Assembly (NCBI GenBank): GCA_937863205.1
Contig: CALMGA010000455.1
Location: 1 to 17,038, forward strand
Reading direction: 5' to 3'
Origin: an uncultured Beijerinckiaceae bacterium
GTDB taxonomy: Bacteria; Pseudomonadota; Alphaproteobacteria; Rhizobiales; Beijerinckiaceae
Length of the DNA stretch: 17,038 nt
The position numbers and the translations under genes are program-made. Shown here in pieces: positions 1 through 6,661 of the stretch; position 1 is the stretch's first letter, and every line of letters starts with the position of its first letter. Below the pieces are notes generated by a model. It made no database searches and was not told the origin of the DNA. It saw only the letters and a list, made by a program, of their open reading frames with translations.

Positions 1-62
1 CCCGGCGCCGGGCCGGGACGAGGCGCCTCCGCGGCGGCGAGGCCGGCACGCTTCCCGAACAT
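1..62 (-). CDS. cpaF: CpaF/TadA-type pilus assembly ATPase, N-terminal fragment (cut by window edge)
   Basis: Only the first 20 codons are visible; the gene continues past base 1. The protein starts MFGKRAGLAA and then turns Ala/Pro-rich, as in the flexible N-terminus of alphaproteobacterial CpaF proteins. The ATG at 62 is preceded by GGAG six bases upstream, a good ribosome binding site. Its place directly after cpaE is the usual position of cpaF, the hexameric ATPase that powers Tad pilus assembly at the inner membrane. None of the catalytic motifs are in view, so the identification rests on gene order and the first residues. There is a 51-base gap after the cpaE stop, so this gene is not translationally coupled to cpaE. 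Confidence 0.72.
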   Translation of the reverse strand, partial: MFGKRAGLAAAEAPRPGPAP

Positions 63-93
63 GCGCTACTCCGATGAGCGATCCCGGTCCGGA

Positions 94-110
94 CCGCTCG
101 CGGAGAGCGG
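94..110. repeat. Small hairpin between cpaE and cpaF
   Basis: Arms CCGCTC and GAGCGG (6 bp) surround a 5-base loop in the 51-base cpaE-cpaF gap. A 12-base palindrome, CGGTCCGGACCG, partly overlaps it at 85-96. There is no T-tract, so it is not a convincing intrinsic terminator. It might affect mRNA processing between the two genes, but at this GC content it could also be chance. Confidence 0.3.
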
Positions 111-113
111 GCG

Positions 114-1355
114 TCAGGACGCCTTCTTGCGCGCCAGTCTGCCCATCAAAGGCTTAAGTATGTTTCTCGACGGTCGCCTGATTTCGACCTTCCCCGTGAC
201 GTTGCGGGCGAGTTCGGCGAAGCTCGCCGCGATCTTGCTCTGCGCCTCGACCTCGGCGATCATCTGGCCGTTGTTGGCCGCTGTGCCGAACAGCCTGGCT
301 TCGAAGGGAATGGCAAGCTCCACCTTCATGTCCACGGCCTTGCTGAAGTCGGCGAGGCCGATCTCGGGGCGCTTGGGGCAGCCGACCGCGTTCATCACCA
401 GCCGCGGCGGCGCATCGTGCGGACGGCCGGCGCGAAGCGTGTCGATCAGGTTCTTGGCGTTGCGCAGGCACGCCAGCGTCGGTTCGGCGACGAGCACGAT
501 CTCGTCGGCGCCGATCAGCAGGCGGCGCGACCATCCCGTCCACAGGTGCGGGATGTCGAGCACGATGCAGGGTGCCGACGCCCGCAGGATATCGACGAGA
601 TGGTCGAAGCCGGTCTCGCTGAAATCGTAGAGGCGGTCGAGCGTCGCCGGCGCGGCGAGCACGGACAGGCGGTCGGTGCAGCGTGACAGCAGGCGGTCGA
701 CGAGGTTGGCATCGAGCCGGTCGGGCGCGAACACCGCCTCGGCGATGCCCTGCGGCGGGTCCTGGTTGAAGTCGAGGCCGGCGGTGCCGAAGCCGAGGTC
801 GGCATCCACGATCACCGTCTGCAGATGCAGGTCGCGGGCGGCGGCGAAGGCCACGTTGTGGGCGACAACGGACGCGCCGACACCGCCCTTGACCCCCGTC
901 ACCGCCACGATCTTGCCCAGCGGATCGGCATCGGCCTGGGTGTACAGCCCCGACAGGGCGCGCACCACGGCGAGCACGTCGAGGGGCGAAACGAGGTAGT
1001 CGCTGACGCCGCGACCCATCAGGTCGCGGTAGAGGACGATGTCGTTGTGGCTGCCGATCACCACGACCCTTGTGCCGCTGTCGCAGAATTCAGCGAGGCT
1101 TTCGAGCTTGGCCACGATCTCGGCATGGCCGGCGGCGGTTTCGAGCACGATGACGTTGGGCGTGGGCGCGTTGCGGAAGGCTTCCACCGCCGCCGCCGCC
1201 CCGCCCATCTGCACCTTGGCGTGCGCGCGCTCCATCCGGCGGTCCTCGAAGGCGCGGCCGATCACCTGCGCGGCCTCGGCCGACTCGCAGAAGGCCTGCA
1301 CGGAGATGCGCGGGAGGGGCGCGATGACCTCGCTGTCGGCGGCCGGCGACTTCAT
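114..1355 (-). CDS. cpaE: CpaE/TadZ-like pilus localisation ATPase
   Basis: 413 aa, cytoplasmic, of the TadZ/CpaE family, which places the Tad secretion apparatus at a cell pole. Residues about 15-135 form a receiver-like domain. The segment where a phosphate-accepting Asp would be expected reads VIVLETA, with Glu72, so it is probably a pseudo-receiver. Residues about 147-390 form a MinD/ParA-like ATPase with the deviant Walker A motif KGGVGAS (156-162). The signature Lys156 is present, but the second Lys of classic ParA proteins is Ala161, as known for TadZ proteins. VIVDADLGFG (181-190) fits the Walker A' region. The ATG at 1355 shares its A with the TGA of cpaD (TGATG), indicating translational coupling. 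The frame stays open upstream to 1622, but that stretch overlaps cpaD and is Arg-rich antisense-like sequence, so it was not used. Confidence 0.93.
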   Translation of the reverse strand: MKSPAADSEVIAPLPRISVQAFCESAEAAQVIGRAFEDRRMERAHAKVQMGGAAAAVEAFRNAPTPNVIVLETAAGHAEIVAKLESLAEFCDSGTRVVVIGSHNDIVLYRDLMGRGVSDYLVSPLDVLAVVRALSGLYTQADADPLGKIVAVTGVKGGVGASVVAHNVAFAAARDLHLQTVIVDADLGFGTAGLDFNQDPPQGIAEAVFAPDRLDANLVDRLLSRCTDRLSVLAAPATLDRLYDFSETGFDHLVDILRASAPCIVLDIPHLWTGWSRRLLIGADEIVLVAEPTLACLRNAKNLIDTLRAGRPHDAPPRLVMNAVGCPKRPEIGLADFSKAVDMKVELAIPFEARLFGTAANNGQMIAEVEAQSKIAASFAELARNVTGKVEIRRPSRNILKPLMGRLARKKAS

Positions 1356-2071
1356 CAGTTGCTTCCCCCGACGCTGCCGATGTTGCTGTTGCTCACCCGC
1401 CAGGACGTGGTCGGGTCGGTCCCGGCGCGGACGGCGCGGATGCCGCGTTCGCGGATCTCGGTGTCGGCCGGCTCCTCGCCGCGGGGCGCGACGAGGTCGC
1501 GCGGATCGGAGGTTTGCGCGGCGATCATGGTCTGGGTCGCGCAGCCGAAGTTCCAGTAGGGCTTGTTCTCCCAACCCTCGATGCTCGACCCGGAGGCGAG
1601 ATCGCTCGGCCATTGCCCGCACTGGTCGGCGACGTTGGCCTTGAGCCCCTCGAAGCTCAGGCGCACCGGCGAGGCGAGGCGAGGGTCAGCGACGGGATAG
1701 GTCGCGACCACCACCGTTCTGACGCCGCCGAGCGCCAGCACCCGGCGGATGTCGGCGACCGGCGCGCGCGCCGGGCCGGCGGTTCGCGGCACCAGCACCG
1801 TCATCCCGCCCCTGCCGGAGGTGCGGTACTGCTCGGCAAAGGCGTAGACCTGCTTGGCCGTGTGCGCATCGAGGCGGCCCTGCGCCGTCGACGGGAACAC
1901 GTCGAGCGTGCTTTTCGCCTCGGCGAGCACGATCGGGTGGCGGGCGTGGAAGTCGGCGAGCGGCACGGAGGAGTCCACCACCCGGTCGGTGACGCAGCCG
2001 GCCAGCGGGAACAGGGCGGCGAGCGCGGCCGCGGCGATAAGCCGTCTGTTGACGAGCGTGGGGAGCGGCAT
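1355..2071 (-). CDS. cpaD: CpaD-family pilus assembly lipoprotein
   Basis: 238 aa. The N-terminus has a twin-Arg basic start, a hydrophobic segment and a lipobox LAGC with Cys26, so it should be a lipidated outer-membrane or periplasmic protein. CpaD-family lipoproteins accompany the CpaC secretin in Tad systems. The start was set at the ATG at 2071 because AGGA lies eight bases upstream and it falls four bases after the cpaC stop. An in-frame start 11 codons earlier would overlap cpaC and move the signal peptide inward. The body contains the family-like stretch VLVPRTAGPARAPVADIRRV and later a central WPSDLASG segment near the conserved Cys residues. The C-terminal tail is Ser/Asn/Gly-rich. 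Its stop overlaps the cpaE start by one base. Confidence 0.9.
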   Translation of the reverse strand: MPLPTLVNRRLIAAAALAALFPLAGCVTDRVVDSSVPLADFHARHPIVLAEAKSTLDVFPSTAQGRLDAHTAKQVYAFAEQYRTSGRGGMTVLVPRTAGPARAPVADIRRVLALGGVRTVVVATYPVADPRLASPVRLSFEGLKANVADQCGQWPSDLASGSSIEGWENKPYWNFGCATQTMIAAQTSDPRDLVAPRGEEPADTEIRERGIRAVRAGTDPTTSWRVSNSNIGSVGGSN

Positions 2072-2075
2072 GTCG

Positions 2076-3578
2076 TCAATCCTGGATGAAGCCGACGTGG
2101 CCATGGAAGTTGCGGGCGGCTTCCGGATTGCTCGGCGTGGCGTAGAGCTTGTTCATCCGCCCGAGCAGCCAGGCCTGCGGGTCGCTTGCGTCGGTGAAGC
2201 CGTCGTCGGGCTTGGCGAGCGCGCTCGCCGCCACCGGCTTCACGATGATGGGGGTGACGATGATGATGAGCTCGGTTTCCTGGCGCTGGTAGTCGCGCGA
2301 GCGGAACAACGTGCCCAGGATCGGCAGGTCGAGCAGGCCCGGCAGGCCGTTGATGGTCTGCAGGCTCTGCTGCTGGATCAGGCCGGCGGTGGCGATGGAG
2401 CCGCCCGACGGCAGCTCGACCGTGGTGTCGTTCTTGCGCGTCAGCAGTCCGGGCGTCGACACGCCGCCGACGATGGCGCCGTGCTGGAAGTCGAGGTCGG
2501 CGACCTCGGTGGCCAGGCGCAGCATGATGCGTCCTTCCGACAGGACCACCGGCTCGAAGTTGAGCGTGATGCCGTAGGGCTTGAAGGCGGCGCCTGTGGT
2601 GCAGGCCGAGGTCGAGGTGGTGCCGGTGCCCGTCGTCTGCCCGGAGCAGACGAGGCCGGTTGAATAGGGGAACTCGCCGCCGACGGTGAAGTGCGCGGCC
2701 TCGCCCGAGATGGCGGTGACGGTCGGCTCGGCCAGCGTCCGGGTGACGCCGTATCGCTCGAAGGCCTGCAGCGTCGCCTTCAGGCCGTTGTAGGAGTTGA
2801 TGTTCAGCGCGCTCGTCTGGGCGAGGTCGAGCGCACTGGAGCTGGACGACAGCGCGCCGTTGATGGCGAACGGGTTGTACTGCGTCAGCGAGCCCCAGGC
2901 CGACGAGGAGATGCCGAGCTGCTTGGCGATGTCGCGGCGCATCTCCGAGATGGTGACCTTGAGCATCACCTGATCGCGGCCGCGGATGGTGAGGGAGTTC
3001 ACCACCAGGCCGGCTCCCGGCGCGGCGCCGGTCTGGCCCTGCTTGGCGAAGCCCTCCGCCAGGTCGGCCGCGCGGCGCGCTTCTTCGGCCGAGTTCACCT
3101 CGCCCGTCAGGATGATCGAGTCGCCGATGGTGCGCACGTTGATGCGCGTCGTCGGCATCGCCGCCTGCAGGATCTGGCTGAGTTCGCCGATGTCGCGCCC
3201 GATGTTGATTTCGAAGGACGCGATCTCGCGGCCCTGCCGGTCGAGCGCGAACAGCGAGGTCTGCCCTGTGGCGCTGCCGATGACGTAGATCTTGCGGGCG
3301 GTGCGCACGATGGCGTTGGCCACGGCGGGGTTGGCGACGAAGATCTCGGCCGCGTCCTCCGGCAGGTCGATGATCGTGGACTTGCCCACGCCCATGCTGA
3401 TGCGCTGGGCGCCGCCGTCGGCGCTGAGCGCGGCGCGCCTCGCGCGTGCGCCGGCCGGGGTCGCCGGGGCGATGCCGAGCGCGCCGGCGAGCAGCAGCTT
3501 CACAATGGCCGTCGCCGCTTTCCCAGGGGCGAAGCGGGCGGCGGCGCGGCGGCGCGGGATCGCGCTTGGCTCGAACAT
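2076..3578 (-). CDS. cpaC: CpaC/RcpA outer-membrane secretin of the Tad pilus
   Basis: 500 aa. It forms the outer-membrane channel through which the Flp pilus exits. In order: signal peptide ending near ARA (about 46), a T2SS-T3SS pilus N-terminal domain (about 55-127), a BON-like domain (about 130-200, with a Gly/Ala-rich insertion), and the secretin domain (about 203-448). The secretin part includes VELPSGGSIATAGL and GLPGLLDLPILGTLFRS, the signature end of this family. A Thr/Ser/Gly-rich loop at 311-326 is bounded by Cys311 and Cys326 and may form a disulfide. The start chosen is the ATG at 3578, with GGGAG eight bases upstream. The alternative ATG at 3596 overlaps the cpaB stop (ATGA) but has a poor ribosome binding site. 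The stop is four bases before the cpaD start. Confidence 0.95.
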   Translation of the reverse strand: MFEPSAIPRRRAAARFAPGKAATAIVKLLLAGALGIAPATPAGARARRAALSADGGAQRISMGVGKSTIIDLPEDAAEIFVANPAVANAIVRTARKIYVIGSATGQTSLFALDRQGREIASFEINIGRDIGELSQILQAAMPTTRINVRTIGDSIILTGEVNSAEEARRAADLAEGFAKQGQTGAAPGAGLVVNSLTIRGRDQVMLKVTISEMRRDIAKQLGISSSAWGSLTQYNPFAINGALSSSSSALDLAQTSALNINSYNGLKATLQAFERYGVTRTLAEPTVTAISGEAAHFTVGGEFPYSTGLVCSGQTTGTGTTSTSACTTGAAFKPYGITLNFEPVVLSEGRIMLRLATEVADLDFQHGAIVGGVSTPGLLTRKNDTTVELPSGGSIATAGLIQQQSLQTINGLPGLLDLPILGTLFRSRDYQRQETELIIIVTPIIVKPVAASALAKPDDGFTDASDPQAWLLGRMNKLYATPSNPEAARNFHGHVGFIQD

Positions 3579-3592
3579 GGGGTGAACTCCCG

Positions 3593-4378
3593 TCATCGCA
3601 CCCGAGCCTGGCTGGCGTTGCCCGAGCGGATGATGGTCATGGTGAGCGGCTGGGGGGCGACGGCGTCGGACCGGCTGCTGTCGACCATCGCCCGCAGCGA
3701 CAGGTTGAGCTGGCCGGTGCGCTGGGCGAGGACGACCCTCTCGGCCTGTTCCTGCGTCATTTCCAAGGTGGCCGTGCTGCCGATCACCGTGCGCTCGCTC
3801 GCCCGCTCCTGGACCATCTGGCCGATGGCGAGGACGCGGATGTTGGCGAGAAGCGTTTCGCTGGTGAAGGTGCCCGGCGCATCGTCGGGGTGGAAGGTGC
3901 GGATCACGTCGACCCGGTCGTTGGGCAGGATGAAGCCGCCGGCGGCTGACTTGCCCTGATCGCTGAGGTCGATGGCGACGGCGCGCATGCCGGTGGCCAG
4001 CACCGCAGCCATGAAGCCCGAGCCGTTGCCCTTGACGAGACGGTCGATCTTGAGCGGGTCGCCGGGATCGAAGTTGGCGCGCACGATCGCGCCCTTCCAG
4101 CTGTCCAGGCCGGCCGGCTGCAGGGAGCGCACGATCGTCCCGGGCGGAAGCTGGTCCCTGGGCCAGGACTGCCAGCGCACGTCGCCGTCGGCGATCACGG
4201 ACCCGAAGTTCAGGGGACGGGCGGCGACGAGCACGGCTTCGGCCGGCTGCGGCGGAGGCGGCGGCGCGGTTGGCACCCGCACCACCACCGGCTCGGGCTT
4301 GCTGCCCATCATGAGGTAGGCGGCGCCGAGCCCCGCCGATAGGGCGATTGCGAGAACGACGAGGCGAGCTGCTTTCAT
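3593..4378 (-). CDS. cpaB: CpaB/RcpC Tad pilus assembly protein
   Basis: 261 aa. An N-terminal hydrophobic segment (residues 5-24) acts as signal anchor, followed by a Pro-rich linker (PTAPPPPPQP). A SAF domain covers about 47-115 and contains the ARPLNFGSVI and WPRDQLPPGTIV segments typical of CpaB. An RcpC-like region follows at about 125-235 (VAIDLSDQGKSAAGGFI, then LPNDRVDVIRTF). CpaB/RcpC proteins are periplasmic and work with the CpaC secretin, possibly binding peptidoglycan through the SAF domain. The ATG at 4378 was chosen; a GTG one codon earlier is equally open and no strong ribosome binding site separates them. The gene begins a tightly packed cpaBCDE block, and a promoter-like AT-rich patch lies upstream. 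Confidence 0.93.
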   Translation of the reverse strand: MKAARLVVLAIALSAGLGAAYLMMGSKPEPVVVRVPTAPPPPPQPAEAVLVAARPLNFGSVIADGDVRWQSWPRDQLPPGTIVRSLQPAGLDSWKGAIVRANFDPGDPLKIDRLVKGNGSGFMAAVLATGMRAVAIDLSDQGKSAAGGFILPNDRVDVIRTFHPDDAPGTFTSETLLANIRVLAIGQMVQERASERTVIGSTATLEMTQEQAERVVLAQRTGQLNLSLRAMVDSSRSDAVAPQPLTMTIIRSGNASQARVR

Positions 4379-4442
4379 CACCCGTACCGGTCAGGCGCCG
4401 AGATCGGGCGCCCCACCGATAAGCGCAGGAAAACATGTTGAT

Positions 4443-4450
4443 ATGGTTAA
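4443..4450 (-). promoter_or_regulatory. Candidate CtrA half-site TTAACCAT upstream of cpaB
   Basis: Read on the minus strand, the strand of cpaB, this is exactly TTAACCAT, the half-site described for CtrA in several alphaproteobacteria. It ends 64 bases before the cpaB ATG. A full TTAA-N7-TTAA is not present on either side. CtrA control of pilus genes is established in Caulobacter; here it is inferred. Confidence 0.45.
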
Positions 4451-4473
4451 CCGTTGGTGCAGGTCTCCAACGG
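4451..4473. repeat. Inverted repeat next to the TTAACCAT motif
   Basis: CCGTTGG and CCAACGG (perfect 7-bp arms) are separated by 9 bases and directly adjoin the TTAACCAT motif on its promoter-upstream side. Spacing and position would suit an operator for a dimeric regulator. No known regulator was recognised. Confidence 0.45.
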
Positions 4474-4676
4474 AGCCCGTTGCGCCTTCGGGAGCACCGG
4501 ACCCAAACGCGCAGCCGGTCGGGGATGACGCCGCCGCGGTGCAACAGGTCGGGGCATCGGAGCGGGTGCCGATGCCCTGAGCGGCCTCGAGTGCCTTGCG
4601 CCGCTTCGTCCTCGCTTCTTCGACGCGCAACGGAGCCGGGTCGAACTCGACGTGTGAGAAGGCTGGAAGAGCCCGC

Positions 4677-5183
4677 TCAGAACGCGGCGGCGGCGCTCCA
4701 CACGCCGGTCTCGGGGTAGATGAGCAGGCCGGCGATCGCCAGCGCGATCCCGTAGGGGACGCCGGCCCCGCGCTCGTGCAGGCGCGCGACCCAGCCGATC
4801 CCGATCATCCAACCCGGCAGCGGCATCAGGCGGGCGTAGATGATGGCAAGGGTGAGCGCGCCGCCGATCAGGGCGGTGTCGAGGCTGTAGTCGGCGAGGT
4901 GCTCGAAGCCCATCCACACCGCCGTGGCGGCGGCGAGCTTGGCGTCGCCGCCGCCGATCCAGCTCATCGCGAACATCGCGAAGGTCACGGCGAGGACGCC
5001 GACGCCGCAGGCGACGTGCATCGCGATCTGCCAGCTCCCCATGCCGGCGGCTGCGGCGAAGACGGGGAACACCACGATCAGCGCCAGCGAGAGGCGGTTG
5101 GAAATCGTCATGGTGAACAGGTCGGACAAAGCCGCGAAGATCATCAGCGCGGGAAACAAGATCAGCGTCGCCGCCTGCAGCAT
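4677..5183 (-). CDS. cpaA: CpaA/TadV-type prepilin peptidase
   Basis: 168 aa, almost entirely hydrophobic, with about five or six membrane segments. It is a short A24-family aspartic peptidase lacking the methylase domain of PilD, as expected for TadV/CpaA. The two catalytic aspartates are visible: Asp21 in AALSDLFTMTISNR and Asp80 in the GxGD motif WIGGGDAKLA. It cleaves the short leader of the Flp prepilin encoded just upstream. The ATG at 5183 was chosen because GAGGGA lies seven bases upstream and it starts directly at the first membrane helix. The open frame reaches 5240, but the extra 19 residues are polar and not needed. It lies after the flp terminator, so its transcription may depend on readthrough or its own promoter. 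Confidence 0.93.
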   Translation of the reverse strand: MLQAATLILFPALMIFAALSDLFTMTISNRLSLALIVVFPVFAAAAGMGSWQIAMHVACGVGVLAVTFAMFAMSWIGGGDAKLAAATAVWMGFEHLADYSLDTALIGGALTLAIIYARLMPLPGWMIGIGWVARLHERGAGVPYGIALAIAGLLIYPETGVWSAAAAF

Positions 5184-5326
5184 GGTTCGATCCCTCGGCC
5201 CCGCCGCCATCGGGTTGGAGCCCGACGGCAGCTCTCGCACGAGGCGATTACCCGTCCGTTACGCTGCGCCGCCGCGGCACCCTGCGGGACGACCCGGCCC
5301 GAGTCGGGGGGGACGCGGCGCCAACG

Positions 5327-5354
5327 AAAAACGGCCCCGGACGAACCGGGGCCG
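5327..5354 (-). terminator. Rho-independent terminator after flp
   Basis: A perfect 9-bp stem (CGGCCCCGG / CCGGGGCCG) with a 5-base loop is followed on the minus strand by TTTTT. It lies 39 bases after the flp stop. It should end most pilin transcripts and allow only partial readthrough into cpaA. Confidence 0.85.
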
Positions 5355-5393
5355 CTGGCGGCGCCGCGCGAGGCGCCCCGACGAACGGGTGCA

Positions 5394-5558
5394 TCAGGAC
5401 AGGTTGCCGGACACCTGGTTGAACTTGTTGACGAGGTTCTTGCCGACGGTGCTCACGGCGGTGATGATGGCGACGGAGATCAGGCCGGCGATCAGGCCGT
5501 ACTCGATGGCGGTCGCGCCGGACTGGTCGGCGACGAAACGGTTGAACAAAGACTTCAT
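5394..5558 (-). CDS. flp: Flp-family type IVb pilin
   Basis: 54 aa, the major subunit of the Tad pilus. A short positively charged leader (MKSLFNRFVADQSG) is followed by ATAIEYGLIAGLI. Cleavage is expected after Gly14, leaving Ala+1, Glu+5 and Tyr+6, which is the hallmark of Flp pilins. The rest of the hydrophobic helix runs to about residue 38, and the C-terminus KNLVNKFNQVSGNLS is typical of the family. The start at 5558 has a strong ribosome binding site, AAGGAGA, six bases upstream. The upstream open frame to 5732 was not used. A strong terminator follows, so flp probably makes an abundant one-gene transcript. It is processed by CpaA, encoded next. Confidence 0.96.
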   Translation of the reverse strand: MKSLFNRFVADQSGATAIEYGLIAGLISVAIITAVSTVGKNLVNKFNQVSGNLS

Positions 5559-5648
5559 GTTGGGTCTCCTTGGGATGTACTGCCTGCGTCCCAGCCCGTT
5601 CGCCCTGACGCATCCGGCTGGAATAGGTCGGACCCTAGGCATCATCCC

Positions 5649-5663
5649 TTGCCACGGGGTTAA
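5649..5663 (-). promoter_or_regulatory. Candidate CtrA-like site upstream of flp
   Basis: On the minus strand this reads TTAA-CCCCGTG-GCAA; on the plus strand TTGC-N7-TTAA. It matches TTAA-N7-TTAA at six of eight positions and begins TTAACC. It lies about 90 bases upstream of the flp ATG. The match is partial, so the call is tentative. Confidence 0.35.
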
Positions 5664-5708
5664 GGGCGCCGGCGCAGCCGCGGCGGCCGGCACCGGGCTG
5701 CCGCCATG

Positions 5709-5725
5709 CTCAACGAAACGTTGAG
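5709..5725. repeat. Compact inverted repeat in the flp divergent region
   Basis: CTCAACG-AAA-CGTTGAG, perfect 7-bp arms around three A residues. It lies 150 bases upstream of flp and 99 bases upstream of the divergent gene. It could be an operator. Its CAACG/CGTTG half-sites are also found in the inverted repeat upstream of cpaB. Confidence 0.45.
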
Positions 5726-5824
5726 AGTTCACCGGTCGAGTCGAGCCCGCTGCGGCCGCTTCATGCTTCCTTCACCGCTTCCGACAATAGACTGGCGTCC
5801 GTGCTGTTTGCGTCGGAGTGTACA

Positions 5825-6379
5825 ATGCGTGCCATCAAGTGGCGGGCCGTGCTGGAATCGGCGGCCGCGGTTTTCGCGAACAACCGGGGTCGCCCGGCGG
5901 TGCTCGGTTCGGCCCTGCTGGCGTCGGCCTTCGTGATCCCGCCCTCCGCGGTCCGGGCGGAGGAGACGACGATCGTCGCCGTGATCGATCAGGCACGTCT
6001 GGTCAAGATCCCGCCGGGGACGGAAACTCTCGTCATCGGCAATCCCACGGTCGCCGACGTCACGCTGCTGAAGCAGAACAGCATGATGATCCTCACCCCT
6101 CGCTCGTTCGGGCAAACCAACTTCATCGCGCTCGACGGGCACGGCAATGCGGTCGCGCAATCGGTGATCGAGGTGGTGGCTGGCACCAACACGATGATCG
6201 TGCAACGCGGCACGGCGCGCGAATCCTACAGCTGCGCGCCGCGGTGCCAGCCGACCGAGCAGCTCGGCGACGACGACGGCTACGTCAGAAAGAACGCCGA
6301 TCAGGCGCAGGCCCACACCGCCCGCCTGTCGGGCTCGACCGCACCGACCAGCCTCGGCGTGCTGACGCCGTCGCACTGA
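5825..6379 (+). CDS. Secreted protein with stand-alone CpaC-type pilus N-terminal domain
   Basis: 184 aa. The N-terminus carries a long signal sequence with a hydrophobic core (about 25-40) and a likely cleavage after VRA (residue 45), so the protein should be periplasmic. Residues about 50-118 resemble the T2SS-T3SS pilus N-terminal domain: IPPGTETLVIGNPTVADVTL and GQTNFIALDGHG parallel segments of the CpaC N-domain encoded at 2076-3578. There is no secretin domain. The tail (about 130-184) has a Cys pair, Cys137 and Cys141, in YSCAPRCQP and is otherwise polar. The ATG at 5825 has GGAG six bases upstream; a GTG at 5801 is less likely. Such genes often sit beside flp in rhizobial Tad loci, and a role in pilus assembly or secretin function is inferred. 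Confidence 0.88.
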   Translation: MRAIKWRAVLESAAAVFANNRGRPAVLGSALLASAFVIPPSAVRAEETTIVAVIDQARLVKIPPGTETLVIGNPTVADVTLLKQNSMMILTPRSFGQTNFIALDGHGNAVAQSVIEVVAGTNTMIVQRGTARESYSCAPRCQPTEQLGDDDGYVRKNADQAQAHTARLSGSTAPTSLGVLTPSH

Positions 6380-6661
6380 TCGCGGGGAGGCTCACAGCGA
6401 GTGTCTCGCTTGGCCGGATCGTGGTCCGGCGTATGGCGTCCCGCTCCGCGAGGACGCTGCACGGCGTTGAGGATTCGATCGCCGCGCCACCTGCCTGAGC
6501 CGCAGCCGTCGCCACCCAAAGCTTGAGGATCGGGCGCAGCCTCCCCGCCACGCTGCGCATGGTCCCCTCACCCGCCCGGAAAGGCGACAAGCCCGCCGCG
6601 AACCGCTCCTGCGAGGGTTCCCGGCTACTGTCTCGGCCTTGTTCGGACGGCGGCCGCGATC
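6380..6661. other. Intergenic region between convergent genes
   Basis: 282 bases between the PilN-domain gene and the phosphomutase, which converge. No credible gene was seen. A weak hairpin at 6413-6430 (GCCGGA / TCCGGC, 6-base loop) lies 34 bases after the upstream stop but has no T-tract, so any termination there is uncertain. Confidence 0.4.

Larger units (their letters stand above)
4379..4676 (-). promoter_or_regulatory. Non-coding gap between cpaA and cpaB, probable cpaB promoter region
   Basis: 298 bases without a credible gene. An unusually AT-rich patch at about 4430-4455 stands out from the GC-rich surroundings and holds a TTAACCAT motif and an adjacent inverted repeat. This fits a separate promoter for cpaBCDE(F). 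A short open frame here (4391-4630) starts at TTG and loses coding-like codon use in its second half, so it was not called. No clear -35/-10 pair could be fixed by eye. Confidence 0.5.
5559..5824. promoter_or_regulatory. Divergent regulatory region between flp and the PilN-domain gene
   Basis: 266 bases between two divergent starts, so it must carry both promoters. It contains a TTAACC motif facing flp and a compact inverted repeat, listed separately. The strip 5760-5800 upstream of the plus-strand gene is less GC-rich (TTCC, ACAATAG) and may hold its promoter, but no confident -35/-10 was defined. Confidence 0.5.

Noticed and set aside
4391..4630. A possible 79-codon gene upstream of cpaB
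   Set aside because: It would start at TTG with no good ribosome binding site, and its second half uses AT-rich rare codons (TTA, ATA, TCA, ACA) that fit a promoter patch better than a gene.
5636..5656. A sigma-54 promoter for flp (TGGCA followed by GATGC on the minus strand)
   Set aside because: The spacing between GG and GC is 11 bases instead of the required 10, and the flanking consensus is weak.
6413..6430. A terminator after the PilN-domain gene
   Set aside because: The stem is only 6 bp with no T-tract, which is common by chance at this GC content.
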